Positions 52,277 to 61,016 of a stretch of DNA of 64,000 bases are shown here, one piece after another (the first letter of the stretch is position 1; each line of letters starts with the position of its first letter). Source of the DNA: UBA4085 sp964556755 (GTDB lineage Bacteria > Acidobacteriota > Aminicenantia > Aminicenantales > UBA4085); the NCBI GenBank assembly GCA_964556755.1, contig CAZKXI010000001.1, positions 124,001 through 188,000 on the forward strand, written 5' to 3'. A program made the position numbers and the translations under genes. Under the pieces are notes generated by a model that was not told the DNA's origin, did not search any database, and was given only the letters and a program-made list of their open reading frames with translations.

Positions 52277-54640
52277 ATGGCCGGGATCATGGCCGCGCGG
52301 CAGACCGGGGGGCCGGCTTCCTCCTTCCTCGCGCTCGCCGCCGCCGGCCTGGGCTTGGCTTGGACGGCCTATCGGCGCCGGAAGGACGCGCCGGCCGCGG
52401 CCGCGGCCTTGTTCGCCTGCGCGGCCCTGGGGGCCGGCTTGGCCGCCGGCGCCGAGGCCCGCTTCGCCGGCCATCCCCTGCGCGCGATTCCCTCCGGAGC
52501 CGCCGCCGACATCGAGGGCGTCCTGGCTCAGACGCCCTCCCTCGGCCTGGAGATCGATCGGCTCGTCATCCGGGTCGACAAGGTCGTCACCGGCGGGCGG
52601 ACGGTCCGGGTCCGCGGCCGGGCCCGCCTGACCATCCCGCGGACGCCCCGCTCGGACCGGCTCCTGGCCTATAGGGCCGGCGATCGGCTGCGCGGCTCGG
52701 GGACGATCCTGGCGCCGCGGGACTACGCCAACTTCGGGCCGTCTTTCTCCGAGCGCTACGCGCGCACTCAGGGCTTCCACCTCCTGGCCTCGATCAAAAG
52801 CCCCCTGCTCGTCGAGCGCCTGGAGGCCGCGCCCCGTCTCTCGCCGGTCCGGCTGATCTCCGGCCTCCGGCGCGGCTTTCTCAACGTCATCGGCCGCGGC
52901 TTCGCCGACCCGGCCGCTCCCGGCGGAATCCGGCCGGAGGGCGCGGTGCTGGAAGCGCTTCTGCTGGGCGAGCGGGGCCGCATGGACGAGGCCTTGACTC
53001 GGGCCCTGCAATCCACCGGCCTGTTCCATCTGATCGCCATCTCCGGCGCCCACATCGGCATCATCGCCGCCTTCCTCCTGGCCGTCCTGCGGGGGCTGGG
53101 CTTAACGAGGCGGGCCTCCTCCATGATCCTGATCGGCCTCCTCGTCTTCTACGGCTTCCTGGTCGAAGGCCGGGCCTCGGTCGTGCGGGCGGTCATCATG
53201 GCCGTGTTCTTCCTGGCCGGCCGCCTGGCTTGGAAGGACGTCGGCCTCTTCAACACCCTGGCCGCCAGCGCCCTCGCCATCCTGGCCGCCGATCCCTTTC
53301 AGCTTCTCGACCACGGCTTCACCCTGACCTACGCCGCGACGCTGGCCATCCTCCTCTTCTACGAGCCGATCCTGAAGCGCCTGCCGCGTCTGCCGCTGAA
53401 GCTGGCCGAATCGACCGCCTTGACCTTGTCCGCCCAGATCGGGGCTCTGCCCTTGACCGTCTCGGCCTTCCACCGCGTGGCCCTCTCGGCCATCCCCCTC
53501 AACTATATCGCCGTGCCTTTGGTCAGCCTGATCATGGCGGCCGGATACGTCTATCTGCCTCTGGGGCTTCTCATCCCCGGGCTGGCCCGGCCGGGCGGCG
53601 CTGTTCTGCGCCCCGCGGTGGACCTGTTCGTCCGCTCGCTCGGGCTTCTGGACGGCATCCCCGCTCTGTCCTACCGGCTGCCGACGCTTCCGGCCTGGGT
53701 AGCCTGGGCCTACGCCGCCGCCTGGCTCGGGCTCCTGCGGCCCGGCCGCTCCCGGGGGCGGCGGCGGGCGGCGGCCGCCGCGGCGGCCTTCACCACGGGC
53801 TTGGTCATCCTGGCGCCCTTCCCCCACCGGACGCGCGATCTGAAAATCACGATCCTCGACGTCGGGCAAGGCGATTCGATCCTCGTCGAGCCCCCGGGCG
53901 CCGATCCCTTATTGATCGACGGCGGGGGATCGGCTTTCGGCAGCTTCGACGTCGGCGAGAGCGTCGTTTCGCCGGCCTTGTGGGACCGCCGCGTGCGGAG
54001 GCTCGGCATCGTCGTCCTGACCCATGCCCACCCCGATCACCGCCGCGGCCTCCTGTCGGTGGCCCGCAACTTCCGGATCCGGGAATTCTGGCAGGGCGCC
54101 TCCGGTCCGCCCGACGCGGAAGCCGAGGCGCTCGACCGGGAGCTCCGCCGCGCCGCTCGATGGACCCTGGCGGCCGGAGCGGAGCGGCGGCTCGGAGAGG
54201 CGAAGCTGGAGGTCTTGTGGCCCGAAGCCGGACCGGGTCCGCCGAAGCGGGACGAGAACGACCGCTCGCTGACCTTGCGGCTGACCTACGGGCGCACCGC
54301 ATTCCTCTTCCCCGGCGATATAGGGACAGGCATCGAGGAGCGCTTGGCCGACTCCGGGCGGGACCTGCGGGCGGACCTCCTCAAGGTCGCCCACCACGGC
54401 AGCCGCACCTCGAGCTCGGACGGATTCCTGGCCGCGGTCGATCCCGAATGGATCGTCATCACCTGCGGGCGGGCCAACAGCTACGGTCTTCCGCATCCCG
54501 ACGTCTTGGCCCGGCTGGAAGGGACGGGGGCCCGGGTGCTGCGGACCGATCGGGACGGAGCCGTGGAGATCCGATCGGACGGCCGGCGCATCGCCGTCCG
54601 ATCGGCCCGGTCCGCCGGGAGGGAGCGGAGACCGGATTGA
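52277..54640 (+). CDS. comEC: DNA internalisation-related competence protein ComEC/Rec2
   Basis: A 787-residue polytopic protein: N-terminal TM/DUF4131 part, the competence domain (LLGERGRMDEALTRALQSTGLFHLIAISGAHIGII, GRASVVRAVIMA) and a C-terminal metallo-beta-lactamase domain (ILDVGQGDSILVEPP, VLTHAHPDHRRGLL, LLKVAHHGSRTSSSDGFL). It forms the inner-membrane DNA channel of natural transformation. ATG 52277 is the first standard start; family alignment suggests translation may begin at CTG 52241 (LRHPLLPPGLAF). No comEA or pilus genes are nearby. Confidence 0.9.
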   Translation: MAGIMAARQTGGPASSFLALAAAGLGLAWTAYRRRKDAPAAAAALFACAALGAGLAAGAEARFAGHPLRAIPSGAAADIEGVLAQTPSLGLEIDRLVIRVDKVVTGGRTVRVRGRARLTIPRTPRSDRLLAYRAGDRLRGSGTILAPRDYANFGPSFSERYARTQGFHLLASIKSPLLVERLEAAPRLSPVRLISGLRRGFLNVIGRGFADPAAPGGIRPEGAVLEALLLGERGRMDEALTRALQSTGLFHLIAISGAHIGIIAAFLLAVLRGLGLTRRASSMILIGLLVFYGFLVEGRASVVRAVIMAVFFLAGRLAWKDVGLFNTLAASALAILAADPFQLLDHGFTLTYAATLAILLFYEPILKRLPRLPLKLAESTALTLSAQIGALPLTVSAFHRVALSAIPLNYIAVPLVSLIMAAGYVYLPLGLLIPGLARPGGAVLRPAVDLFVRSLGLLDGIPALSYRLPTLPAWVAWAYAAAWLGLLRPGRSRGRRRAAAAAAAFTTGLVILAPFPHRTRDLKITILDVGQGDSILVEPPGADPLLIDGGGSAFGSFDVGESVVSPALWDRRVRRLGIVVLTHAHPDHRRGLLSVARNFRIREFWQGASGPPDAEAEALDRELRRAARWTLAAGAERRLGEAKLEVLWPEAGPGPPKRDENDRSLTLRLTYGRTAFLFPGDIGTGIEERLADSGRDLRADLLKVAHHGSRTSSSDGFLAAVDPEWIVITCGRANSYGLPHPDVLARLEGTGARVLRTDRDGAVEIRSDGRRIAVRSARSAGRERRPD

Positions 54641-54665
54641 CAAGCCGCCCCGATGGCGCTACTTT
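54637..54665 (+). promoter_or_regulatory. Promoter of the 201-residue secreted protein, leaderless
   Basis: TTGACA (54637-54642, over the comEC stop), 17-base spacer, TACTTT (54660-54665); ATG 6 bases later. Confidence 0.55.
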
Positions 54666-54671
54666 TGGGGC

Positions 54672-55277
54672 ATGGGTCCCTGGGGCAAGGCGATCGCTTG
54701 GGCGGCGGCCCTCTGGCTGGGCGCGGGAGCCTTGTCCGGCCAGAGCCTGGTCGAAGCGGCCCGCAAGGAGAAAGCCCGCCGCGAGGCCGCCAAGGCCAAG
54801 ACGGCCGTCGTCGTCACCAACGCGGACCTGTCCAAGGCCCGAAAGAAGCCGGCCCTGGTCTCGGCGGCGGCCCGGGCGGCCGCGGAAGCGGCGGGCGAGG
54901 AAGCCGTTCCGGACGACCCGCCGACGGCGTCCGCCGCGCCCACCCCCAGTGCCGTCCCGGCCCCGCGGAGCGAAGCCGCCGAGGCCGCCGAGAGCGCGAT
55001 CTCCTTCGAGAAGCGCAAGGCCGAGCTGGCTTCAGCCCAGGAGAAGGCCCAGGAAAGGGCCGAGCTGCTGGACCTCAAGATGCGGGCCCTCAACCAGCAG
55101 CTCTACACCTTCAACAGCATGTCGACCAAGGACCAGATCCAGAAGTCCATCGCCGAGACCTACCAGAAGCTGCTGGAGGCGAGGGCCGACGCGACCAAGG
55201 CCAAGGAGGAGCTGGCGAAGTTCCTCAACCAGACGGCCTCGACCCGCAGCCAGCCGATCTGGATCAAAAAACCCTAG
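54672..55277 (+). CDS. Secreted coiled-coil protein of unknown function
   Basis: A 201-residue protein: signal peptide (AIAWAAALWLGAGALSG), a basic/Ala-rich helical region (VEAARKEKARREAAKAK), a disordered Pro/Ala stretch (about 78-98), and a coiled coil (FEKRKAELASAQEKAQERAELLDLKMRAL..IAETYQKLLEARADATKAKEEL). No enzyme motif. Family not recognised. Its end overlaps that of the convergent lipoprotein by 4 bases. Confidence 0.65.
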   Translation: MGPWGKAIAWAAALWLGAGALSGQSLVEAARKEKARREAAKAKTAVVVTNADLSKARKKPALVSAAARAAAEAAGEEAVPDDPPTASAAPTPSAVPAPRSEAAEAAESAISFEKRKAELASAQEKAQERAELLDLKMRALNQQLYTFNSMSTKDQIQKSIAETYQKLLEARADATKAKEELAKFLNQTASTRSQPIWIKKP

Positions 55278-56140
55278 CGGTAATAGATCAGCCCGATCAT
55301 CACCCCGAGCTCGCGCACGTCCTGGGAGTCGGGCATGGACTTGGCCGGCACGAACGGCTTGTCGACGCTGATGGTCAGGATGAACTCGTCCTTGTCCCCG
55401 ACCATCTCCTTCTTGATGGTATAGGTCTTCTCGAAGTTCGCGTCCTCGGGGATAAACTCGTCGAAGGGCAGGCCGTTGATCTTGAAGGACAGCTTCTGGT
55501 CCGGGACGAAGTCCTTGTTGACCCCGCCGCGGATGACCAGGACGGCGTCCCGCTTGGGGTTGTCCACGACGCAGGTCGCCTCCTTGGCCGTCCAGCGCCA
55601 CTGCTTGAGAGCCGAGTTCTGGTCGATCTCCAGGTCGTACCAGCCGCTCTCGTAGATGACTTCGGGCGTCCCCAGGGGCGGCGGCAGGACCTTGAGCTTC
55701 TTGGACAGCACCTCGCGCTGGGCGTTCCCGGTCCGGTCGAAGGCGTTGTAGAAGCCGACCGAGAGGCGGAGCGTCTCCTCGCCCTTGAAGGTGGGATCGA
55801 ACTCGTCGATGAACTTGGGGATGAGGACGCGGCGCTTGAAGACGTATTCCTTGCCCGCCTCCCACTTCGAGGTCGGCACCTCGGGCATATAGTCGTCTTG
55901 GACGACCAGGTTGGTGTTGTGCCAGAAGTGGACGAAGACGCTGAAGTCCCGGTCCAGGGGCTTGAAGTCGGCCGACGTCTTCCAGGTGTAGGTCACGTCG
56001 GTGATCAGATTGTCGGACAGCTTGGCCTCGCCGAAGTCGACGGCCAGATCCACGCCCATGACCTGGGTCTTCTTGCCGCAGGCGACGGCGGCGACGGCGA
56101 TGAGGGCGGCCACGGCGAAGAGGCGCAGGCAATGCTTCAT
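55274..56140 (-). CDS. Lipoprotein with a C-terminal GW..E/WRW beta-domain
   Basis: This 288-residue protein has a lipoprotein-type signal (ALIAVAAVAC, Cys 21). The central part (FVHFWHNTNLVVQDDYMPE, about 69-87) has beta-strand character. The C-terminal half holds SGWYDLEIDQNSALKQWRWTAKEA (GWY at 166-168, WRW at 181-183) and closes with RELGVMIGLIYYR. The same opening and closing motifs occur twice in the radical SAM protein at 58962. Family unknown to me; likely a beta-sandwich domain in the periplasm or on the outer membrane. Confidence 0.68.
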   Translation of the reverse strand: MKHCLRLFAVAALIAVAAVACGKKTQVMGVDLAVDFGEAKLSDNLITDVTYTWKTSADFKPLDRDFSVFVHFWHNTNLVVQDDYMPEVPTSKWEAGKEYVFKRRVLIPKFIDEFDPTFKGEETLRLSVGFYNAFDRTGNAQREVLSKKLKVLPPPLGTPEVIYESGWYDLEIDQNSALKQWRWTAKEATCVVDNPKRDAVLVIRGGVNKDFVPDQKLSFKINGLPFDEFIPEDANFEKTYTIKKEMVGDKDEFILTISVDKPFVPAKSMPDSQDVRELGVMIGLIYYR

Positions 56141-56259
56141 GGGAGTACCTCCTGGACGGGAACAGCCGGAATTATAGGTGAACCCGGGGACGGAGGCAAG
56201 CGGGCCGGCGGGCGGAAATCGCTTAATCGGCGGGCTTTTCTGTTATATCATGAAGCCTC

Positions 56260-57255
56260 ATGAGGCCCCTCCTGCTCCTCTATTCCGCCGGCTCCCGCCT
56301 GGTCTGCCGGATCCGGCGGGCCCGCTCCGGCCGCGGCGGGGGCCGGGCGAAGAGATCGCCGATCCCCGTCGTCAGCGTCGGCAATATCGCCCTGGGGGGA
56401 TCCGGGAAGACCCCCCTGGCCATGGAGCTTCTGCGATTTCTCGCGGACGCGGGCCGGCGCCCGGCCCTGATCAGCCGGGGATACAAGGGCGCGTGGGAGA
56501 AGACCGGAGGCGTCGTCTCCGACGGGCGCTCCCTGCTGGCCAACGCCGCCCAGGCCGGTGATGAGCCGCTCCAGGCCGCTCTCAACGTCCCCCGGGCCGG
56601 CGTCTATGTCGGGCGCGACAGGCTGGAATCGTGCCGCAAGGCCGCGGCCGCCGGATTCGACGCCGCCGTCCTCGACGACGGCTTCCAGCATTTCCGGCTG
56701 GCCCGCGACTTGGACATCGTCCTGGCCGGGGCCGGCGACGGCGCGATCCTGAGAGAGGGCCCCTCGGCCCTGCGGTCCGCGGATATCGTCCTTCACGCCG
56801 GGCCGGCGCCGCGCATCCCCGCCCGCCCGGACGGGTCCGCCCCCCAACTCTTTCCCTATCGGGTGGTCAGCCGTGGGATCGTCCCCTTCGGCGGCGGCCC
56901 GGACTCTCCCGTCGCGGCGCCGCCGGAGCCCTTTCTGGCCTTCTGCGGCATCGCCCGGCCGGAGCGGTTCTTCGCCCTGCTCGAGTCGGCCGGTTGGCGG
57001 CCCGCCGCCCGCCTGCGCTTTCCCGATCACCACGCCTACCCCGAGCGCTCCCTGGCCCGCATCGCGGCCGCGGCCCGGGCCGCCGCCTGCCGCAGCCTCG
57101 TGACGACCGAGAAGGACGCCGTCAAGCTGACGGAGCGTCTCGCGGCCGCGACAGGCCTACCGGCGCATTTCCTCAAGCTCGGCCTGGAGCTTCCGGACGC
57201 GTTCTTCGAGGCCGTCCGATCGCGCCTGCCCCGGACCGGAGCGGGCGCCTCGTGA
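56260..57255 (+). CDS. lpxK: Tetraacyldisaccharide 4'-kinase LpxK
   Basis: A 331-residue inner-membrane kinase with VGNIALGGSGKTPLAMELL (Walker A, about 46-64), LISRGYKG and AVLDDGFQHFRLARDLDIVL. It phosphorylates lipid A at the 4' position. The start ATG lies 10 bases after a TATATC hexamer. Its stop overlaps the acyltransferase start (GTGA). Confidence 0.93.
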   Translation: MRPLLLLYSAGSRLVCRIRRARSGRGGGRAKRSPIPVVSVGNIALGGSGKTPLAMELLRFLADAGRRPALISRGYKGAWEKTGGVVSDGRSLLANAAQAGDEPLQAALNVPRAGVYVGRDRLESCRKAAAAGFDAAVLDDGFQHFRLARDLDIVLAGAGDGAILREGPSALRSADIVLHAGPAPRIPARPDGSAPQLFPYRVVSRGIVPFGGGPDSPVAAPPEPFLAFCGIARPERFFALLESAGWRPAARLRFPDHHAYPERSLARIAAAARAAACRSLVTTEKDAVKLTERLAAATGLPAHFLKLGLELPDAFFEAVRSRLPRTGAGAS

Positions 57256-58154
57256 GCTCCCCGGGCGAGTCGGCCGGCTACCTGGTCTACCGGGTCTTCG
57301 CCGGGCTCATCCGCATCCTTCCCCGGTCGGTCGTCCTGGCCTCGGGCCGCGCCCTGGGCGGCCTGCTCTACCGCCTCGACGCGGGGCACCGGCGGATCGC
57401 CCTGGACAACCTGGCCCTCGCCTTCGGCCGCGACAAGAGCCCGGCCGAAAGGGCCAGGATCGCCCGGGCCTCCTTCGCCCACTTCGTCCGCACGGCCCTG
57501 GACAGCATCAAGTTCACCTCCTACTCCGTGGAGCGGATCCGCGGCCTGGTGGACGTGGAAGGCCGCGAGAACCTGGTCCGGGCCCTGGCCGAGGGCAAGG
57601 GCGTGCTCATCTTCTCGGCCCACTACGGCAATTGGGAGGCCTCGCCTTCGGTGCTGTCCGCCTACGGGCCGGTCAGCGCGGTGGCCCGGGCCCTCGACAA
57701 CCGGCTCATCGAGCGCGACCTGCTCCGCCTCCGCCGGCGCCAGGGCGCCTCGATCATCTACAAGTCCGGGGCCGGGAAGCACGTCCTGCGAGCCTTGGCC
57801 GAGGGCGGCATGGTCGGCATCGTGGTCGACCAGAACGTCCTCCGCGGCCAGGCCGTCTTCGTCGACTTCTTCGGCAAGGCCGCCGCCACCACGCCCGGGC
57901 TGGCCGGCCTGCACTTCAAGTCCGGAGCCCCGCTGCTGCCGCTGTTCTGCCACCCCCGCGGGTCGCGCTACCTCCTGCGCATCCTGCCCCCCTTCAGGGT
58001 CGAGCCCTCGGAGGACCGGGCCGCCGACGTGTTGAAAACGACCCGCATCTACACTAAGATGATCGAGGACTTGATCCGCCGCGAGCCCGAGCCCTGGCTT
58101 TGGATCCACAAGCGTTGGAACACCCGTCCGGCGGACGAAGAGAAGCGACCATGA
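57252..58154 (+). CDS. lpxL: Lipid A late acyltransferase (LpxL/HtrB family)
   Basis: The 300-residue protein starts at a GTG overlapping the lpxK stop. The acyltransferase motif HX4E is SAHYGNWEASP, and GGMVGIVVDQNVLRGQAVFVDFFGKAAATTPGLAGL is the second signature. It adds a secondary acyl chain to lipid A. With lpxK it forms a lipid A finishing pair. Confidence 0.92.
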   Translation: MSSPGESAGYLVYRVFAGLIRILPRSVVLASGRALGGLLYRLDAGHRRIALDNLALAFGRDKSPAERARIARASFAHFVRTALDSIKFTSYSVERIRGLVDVEGRENLVRALAEGKGVLIFSAHYGNWEASPSVLSAYGPVSAVARALDNRLIERDLLRLRRRQGASIIYKSGAGKHVLRALAEGGMVGIVVDQNVLRGQAVFVDFFGKAAATTPGLAGLHFKSGAPLLPLFCHPRGSRYLLRILPPFRVEPSEDRAADVLKTTRIYTKMIEDLIRREPEPWLWIHKRWNTRPADEEKRP

Positions 58155-58900
58155 GAAGCCAAGACCGCCCGGCCGATTCACTCCGCCCCATCCGCTTCGA
58201 GCTCGACTGCATCGAGGTGGCCGACGGATCGGCCCTGATCGAATGCGGCCGGACCCGGGTCCTGGCCACGGCCACCATCGAAGAGAAGGTCCCGCCCTTC
58301 ATCAAGGGCACGGGCTCGGGCTGGGTGACCGCGGAGTACGCCATGCTGCCGCGGGCCACGGAGAAGCGCACGGTGCGCGAGCGGGTCCAGGGCTGCCCGT
58401 CCGGGCGCAGCCAGGAGATCCAGCGCCTGATCGGCCGGGCCCTGCGGGCCGTGACCGACCTGCGGGCCCTGGGCGAGCGCCAGATCATCCTGGACTGCGA
58501 CGTCCTGCAGGCCGACGGCGGCACCCGGGTAGCCTCGATCAACGCCGCTTGCGTCGCCTTGGCCCTGGCCCTCAAGAAGATGATGGACGAGAAGGACCTC
58601 GACCAGATGCCCCTGCGCCATCTGGTCGGGGCCATCAGCGTCGGCCTATTCAGGGAGGAGCTGCTGCTGGACCTCGACTATCGGGAGGATTCCGCGGCCG
58701 AAGTCGACATGAACGTCGTTCAGACCGACCGCGGCCAGCTCCTGGAAGTCCAGGCCACGGCCGAGCGCAGCCCCTTCTCCCGCCACCAGCTGAGCGAGCT
58801 GCTGAAGCTGGCGGACAAGGGCATTCGGGAGATCGTCGAGGCCCAGAAGGAGGCCCTCAAGCGCAAGAGCCTCCTGTTCATGGCCTACGGCGAGCGCTGA
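58151..58900 (+). CDS. rph: Ribonuclease PH
   Basis: A 249-residue phosphorolytic exonuclease that trims tRNA 3' ends: DGSALIECGRTRVLATATIE, GWVTAEYAMLPRATEKR, GRSQEIQRLIGRALRAV (phosphate-binding Arg) and DCDVLQADGGTRVASINA. Intact. ATG overlaps the lpxL stop (ATGA), an unusual partner for a tRNA-processing gene. Confidence 0.95.
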   Translation: MRSQDRPADSLRPIRFELDCIEVADGSALIECGRTRVLATATIEEKVPPFIKGTGSGWVTAEYAMLPRATEKRTVRERVQGCPSGRSQEIQRLIGRALRAVTDLRALGERQIILDCDVLQADGGTRVASINAACVALALALKKMMDEKDLDQMPLRHLVGAISVGLFREELLLDLDYREDSAAEVDMNVVQTDRGQLLEVQATAERSPFSRHQLSELLKLADKGIREIVEAQKEALKRKSLLFMAYGER

Positions 58901-58961
58901 GATACGGATCGGGGGGAGCGGGGCCCCGCCCCGGCCCATCGATGGGAGGGAGCGGAGCGCG

Positions 58962-60578
58962 ATGGAGTCACTCTCCGTCAGCTATGGACGCGGCTGGCAC
59001 GATTGGGAAGGCCTGGAATCGGCCCCTTTCCGCTGGATGGGGCCGGACGCCGACCTCCGCGCCGCCGCCGGCCGGCGCGGCGGCCCCCGCTGTCTCCTCG
59101 TCGTCGCCCGGCACTTCTTCGCCGACCGGCCTTCGCCTTGCCTGGAAGCCCGCCTCGACGGCCGGTCGATCGGACGGCTCGAAGCCCCGACCCGCTTCGC
59201 TTCGCTGCTCTTTCCCTTCGCCGGCGGAGGCGAAGCCCGAATCTCCCTGCATCTGGACCGGGCTTTCGACGACCCGGCCGGCGGACGCTGCCTGGGCCTC
59301 ATGGTCCGGCGGGTCGAGGTGATCGATCCGGAGGCGCAGGAGGATCCCGTCTTCGGCGGCGGCTGGTACGGCTGGGAGCGCGAGGAGTCATCGGTCTTCC
59401 GCTGGATGGGCCGGCAAGGAGATATCCTTTTGCCGCGAGCCAAGGTCCGGAGCCATCGCTTCCTGACCCTGCCTCTCTTTCTCGGCTTCGACGACATCGG
59501 CCAGGAGCTGGCCGTCTCGCATCAGGGCCGCCGCCTGGCGGCCTGGCCGGTCATCCGCGGCTGGGGTCATTACAGCCTGGACTTGGAGCCGCTGCGGGAG
59601 CGCCTGGAGCCCGACCGCCCGCCCGTCCTGGTTCTGGAGCTGAACAAGCTGCTGCCGGACGCGTGCCATGCCGGGGACGGGCGCGAGCTGGGCGTGCGGA
59701 TCGCGCCCCTGGAGTTCCACGACGACGAGGCCTGGCACGGGGAATCGGCCTTCTTCCGCCGCAACGCGATCCTCAACCGCGAGGAGATGAAGGCCGGCCG
59801 GACCGCGCTGGACTCCTTTCCCCTGAGCCTGGGCGTGGACCTCTACAGCCGCTGCAACATCTCGCCGCCCTGCGTCTACTGCCTCTGGGACGACATGAAG
59901 GTCCTGGAAGGCGAGCGGGTCGAAGCGCCGGTGGACGAGGCCGCTCTGCGCGGCTACGGACCCTTCTTCCAGGCGGCCCGGACCCTGGTCAACTGCTCCT
60001 TCGGCGAGCCGCTCCTGCACCCCCGCCTCGGGGAGATCATGGAGCTCCTGGAGAGCCGGCGCAAGGTGGTCGAGCTCTCCACCAACGGGCAGGCCTTCAG
60101 CCCGCGGGCGATCCGGGCCTTGGCCGGGAGGCAGGTCCATCTCTATATCTCCCTGGACGCAGCCCGCAAGGAGACCTACGCCAAGATCCGCAACGACCGC
60201 TGGGACGACATCGTCGCCTCGCTGGAGCGGCTGGATGAGGCCCGCCGGCGGGCCGGCCGATGGCCCAGAATCTTCCTGGTCTTCATCCCCATGCGGGTCA
60301 ACGCCGGCGACTTGGAGGACTACTTCCGCCTGGCCGCCCGGATCGACGCGGACAAGGTCGTGCTGCGCCCGCTGCTGTTCCCCGGCCGGCCCAAGCCGGC
60401 GGTCGAGCGGGGCGGATACCGCTTCGACTTCGCCCGCGAGGCGCTCGACCGGGAGGCCTTGCGGAGCCTCTTCGAGAGCGCCAAGGAGCTCTCGCGCCTC
60501 TTCCGGGTCGAAGTCGCCAGCCAGTTCGACTTCGGCAAGCCGCCGGACGGGCCGGACGGCAAGGGAGGCGGCGCATGA
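58962..60578 (+). CDS. Radical SAM protein with two N-terminal GW-WE/FRWM beta-domains and a CX5CX2C motif
   Basis: The protein (538 residues) starts with two related domains. The first has GRGWHDWE (9-16), FRWM (23-26) and closes GGRCLGLMVRRVEV; the second has GGGWYGWE (132-139), FRWM (146-149) and closes GRELGVRIAPLEF. A radical SAM domain follows. Its cluster motif is CNISPPCVYC (C298, C304, C307), CX5CX2C instead of CX3CX2C. Then come FGEPLLHPRL, LSTNGQAF and ISLDAARKETYAKIRNDRW. The SPASM part is on the next gene. Substrate unknown; the beta-domains suggest binding of a carbohydrate, lipid or protein surface. Confidence 0.78.
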   Translation: MESLSVSYGRGWHDWEGLESAPFRWMGPDADLRAAAGRRGGPRCLLVVARHFFADRPSPCLEARLDGRSIGRLEAPTRFASLLFPFAGGGEARISLHLDRAFDDPAGGRCLGLMVRRVEVIDPEAQEDPVFGGGWYGWEREESSVFRWMGRQGDILLPRAKVRSHRFLTLPLFLGFDDIGQELAVSHQGRRLAAWPVIRGWGHYSLDLEPLRERLEPDRPPVLVLELNKLLPDACHAGDGRELGVRIAPLEFHDDEAWHGESAFFRRNAILNREEMKAGRTALDSFPLSLGVDLYSRCNISPPCVYCLWDDMKVLEGERVEAPVDEAALRGYGPFFQAARTLVNCSFGEPLLHPRLGEIMELLESRRKVVELSTNGQAFSPRAIRALAGRQVHLYISLDAARKETYAKIRNDRWDDIVASLERLDEARRRAGRWPRIFLVFIPMRVNAGDLEDYFRLAARIDADKVVLRPLLFPGRPKPAVERGGYRFDFAREALDREALRSLFESAKELSRLFRVEVASQFDFGKPPDGPDGKGGGA

Positions 60579-60928
60579 GCCCGCGGGAACCCCGGGACGG
60601 CGCCTCCCCCGCCGGGATGCCCCTCTGCCGGGAGCCATGGGAGAGCTTCTACATCCTGCGGCGCGGCATTCTGCCGTGCTGCTTCGGCGGCGAAGTGATC
60701 GCGCCGATGGCCGATTACGCCAAGGCCTGGAACTCGCCGGAGATGCAGGAGATCCGCTCCTACCTGGCCCGCGGAGAGCTGAGCCCCTACTGCCTGCGCA
60801 GCTCCGGCTGCCCCATCGTCCAGCGCGTCCAAGCCGGCCGGGCCGAGGGCCAGGCGGGCCCGAGCCCGGCCGGGGTTCTCGGCCGCCTCCTCCGGCGCTT
60901 CCGGAAGCGCCCCGGGCGGGCCGCTTGA
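60575..60928 (+). CDS. Stand-alone SPASM-like cysteine-rich protein
   Basis: A 117-residue protein overlapping the radical SAM gene (ATGA). Cysteines in MPLCREPW, ILPCCFGGEVI, SPYCLRSSGCPIV, plus the WNSPEMQEIRSYLARGEL segment, look like the SPASM part that usually ends a radical SAM maturase. It seems to be a split auxiliary-cluster domain, as in some two-gene maturases. A frameshift between the two genes would make a normal fusion; the ATGA overlap argues that the split is real. Confidence 0.72.
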   Translation: MSPREPRDGASPAGMPLCREPWESFYILRRGILPCCFGGEVIAPMADYAKAWNSPEMQEIRSYLARGELSPYCLRSSGCPIVQRVQAGRAEGQAGPSPAGVLGRLLRRFRKRPGRAA

Positions 60929-60953
60929 CTTGACCGGCGGGGACGGGAATAAT
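60925..60953 (+). promoter_or_regulatory. Promoter of the flotillin gene
   Basis: TTGACT (60925-60930, over the previous stop), 17-base spacer, AATAAT (60948-60953). The leader is about 57 nt and has AAGGAGG before the ATG, so this gene is not leaderless. Confidence 0.6.
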
Positions 60954-61016
60954 GGGATTTCAACGATTTGGGTCCGCGAAGCTCCCGATGAACGACCATC
61001 CTCCAAGGAGGCCCTC

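Noticed and set aside
60560..60600. Frameshift joining the radical SAM gene and the SPASM-like gene
   Set aside because: The junction is a normal ATGA overlap as used throughout the window, and the linker is low-complexity; kept as an alternative in the finding but not called as a broken gene.
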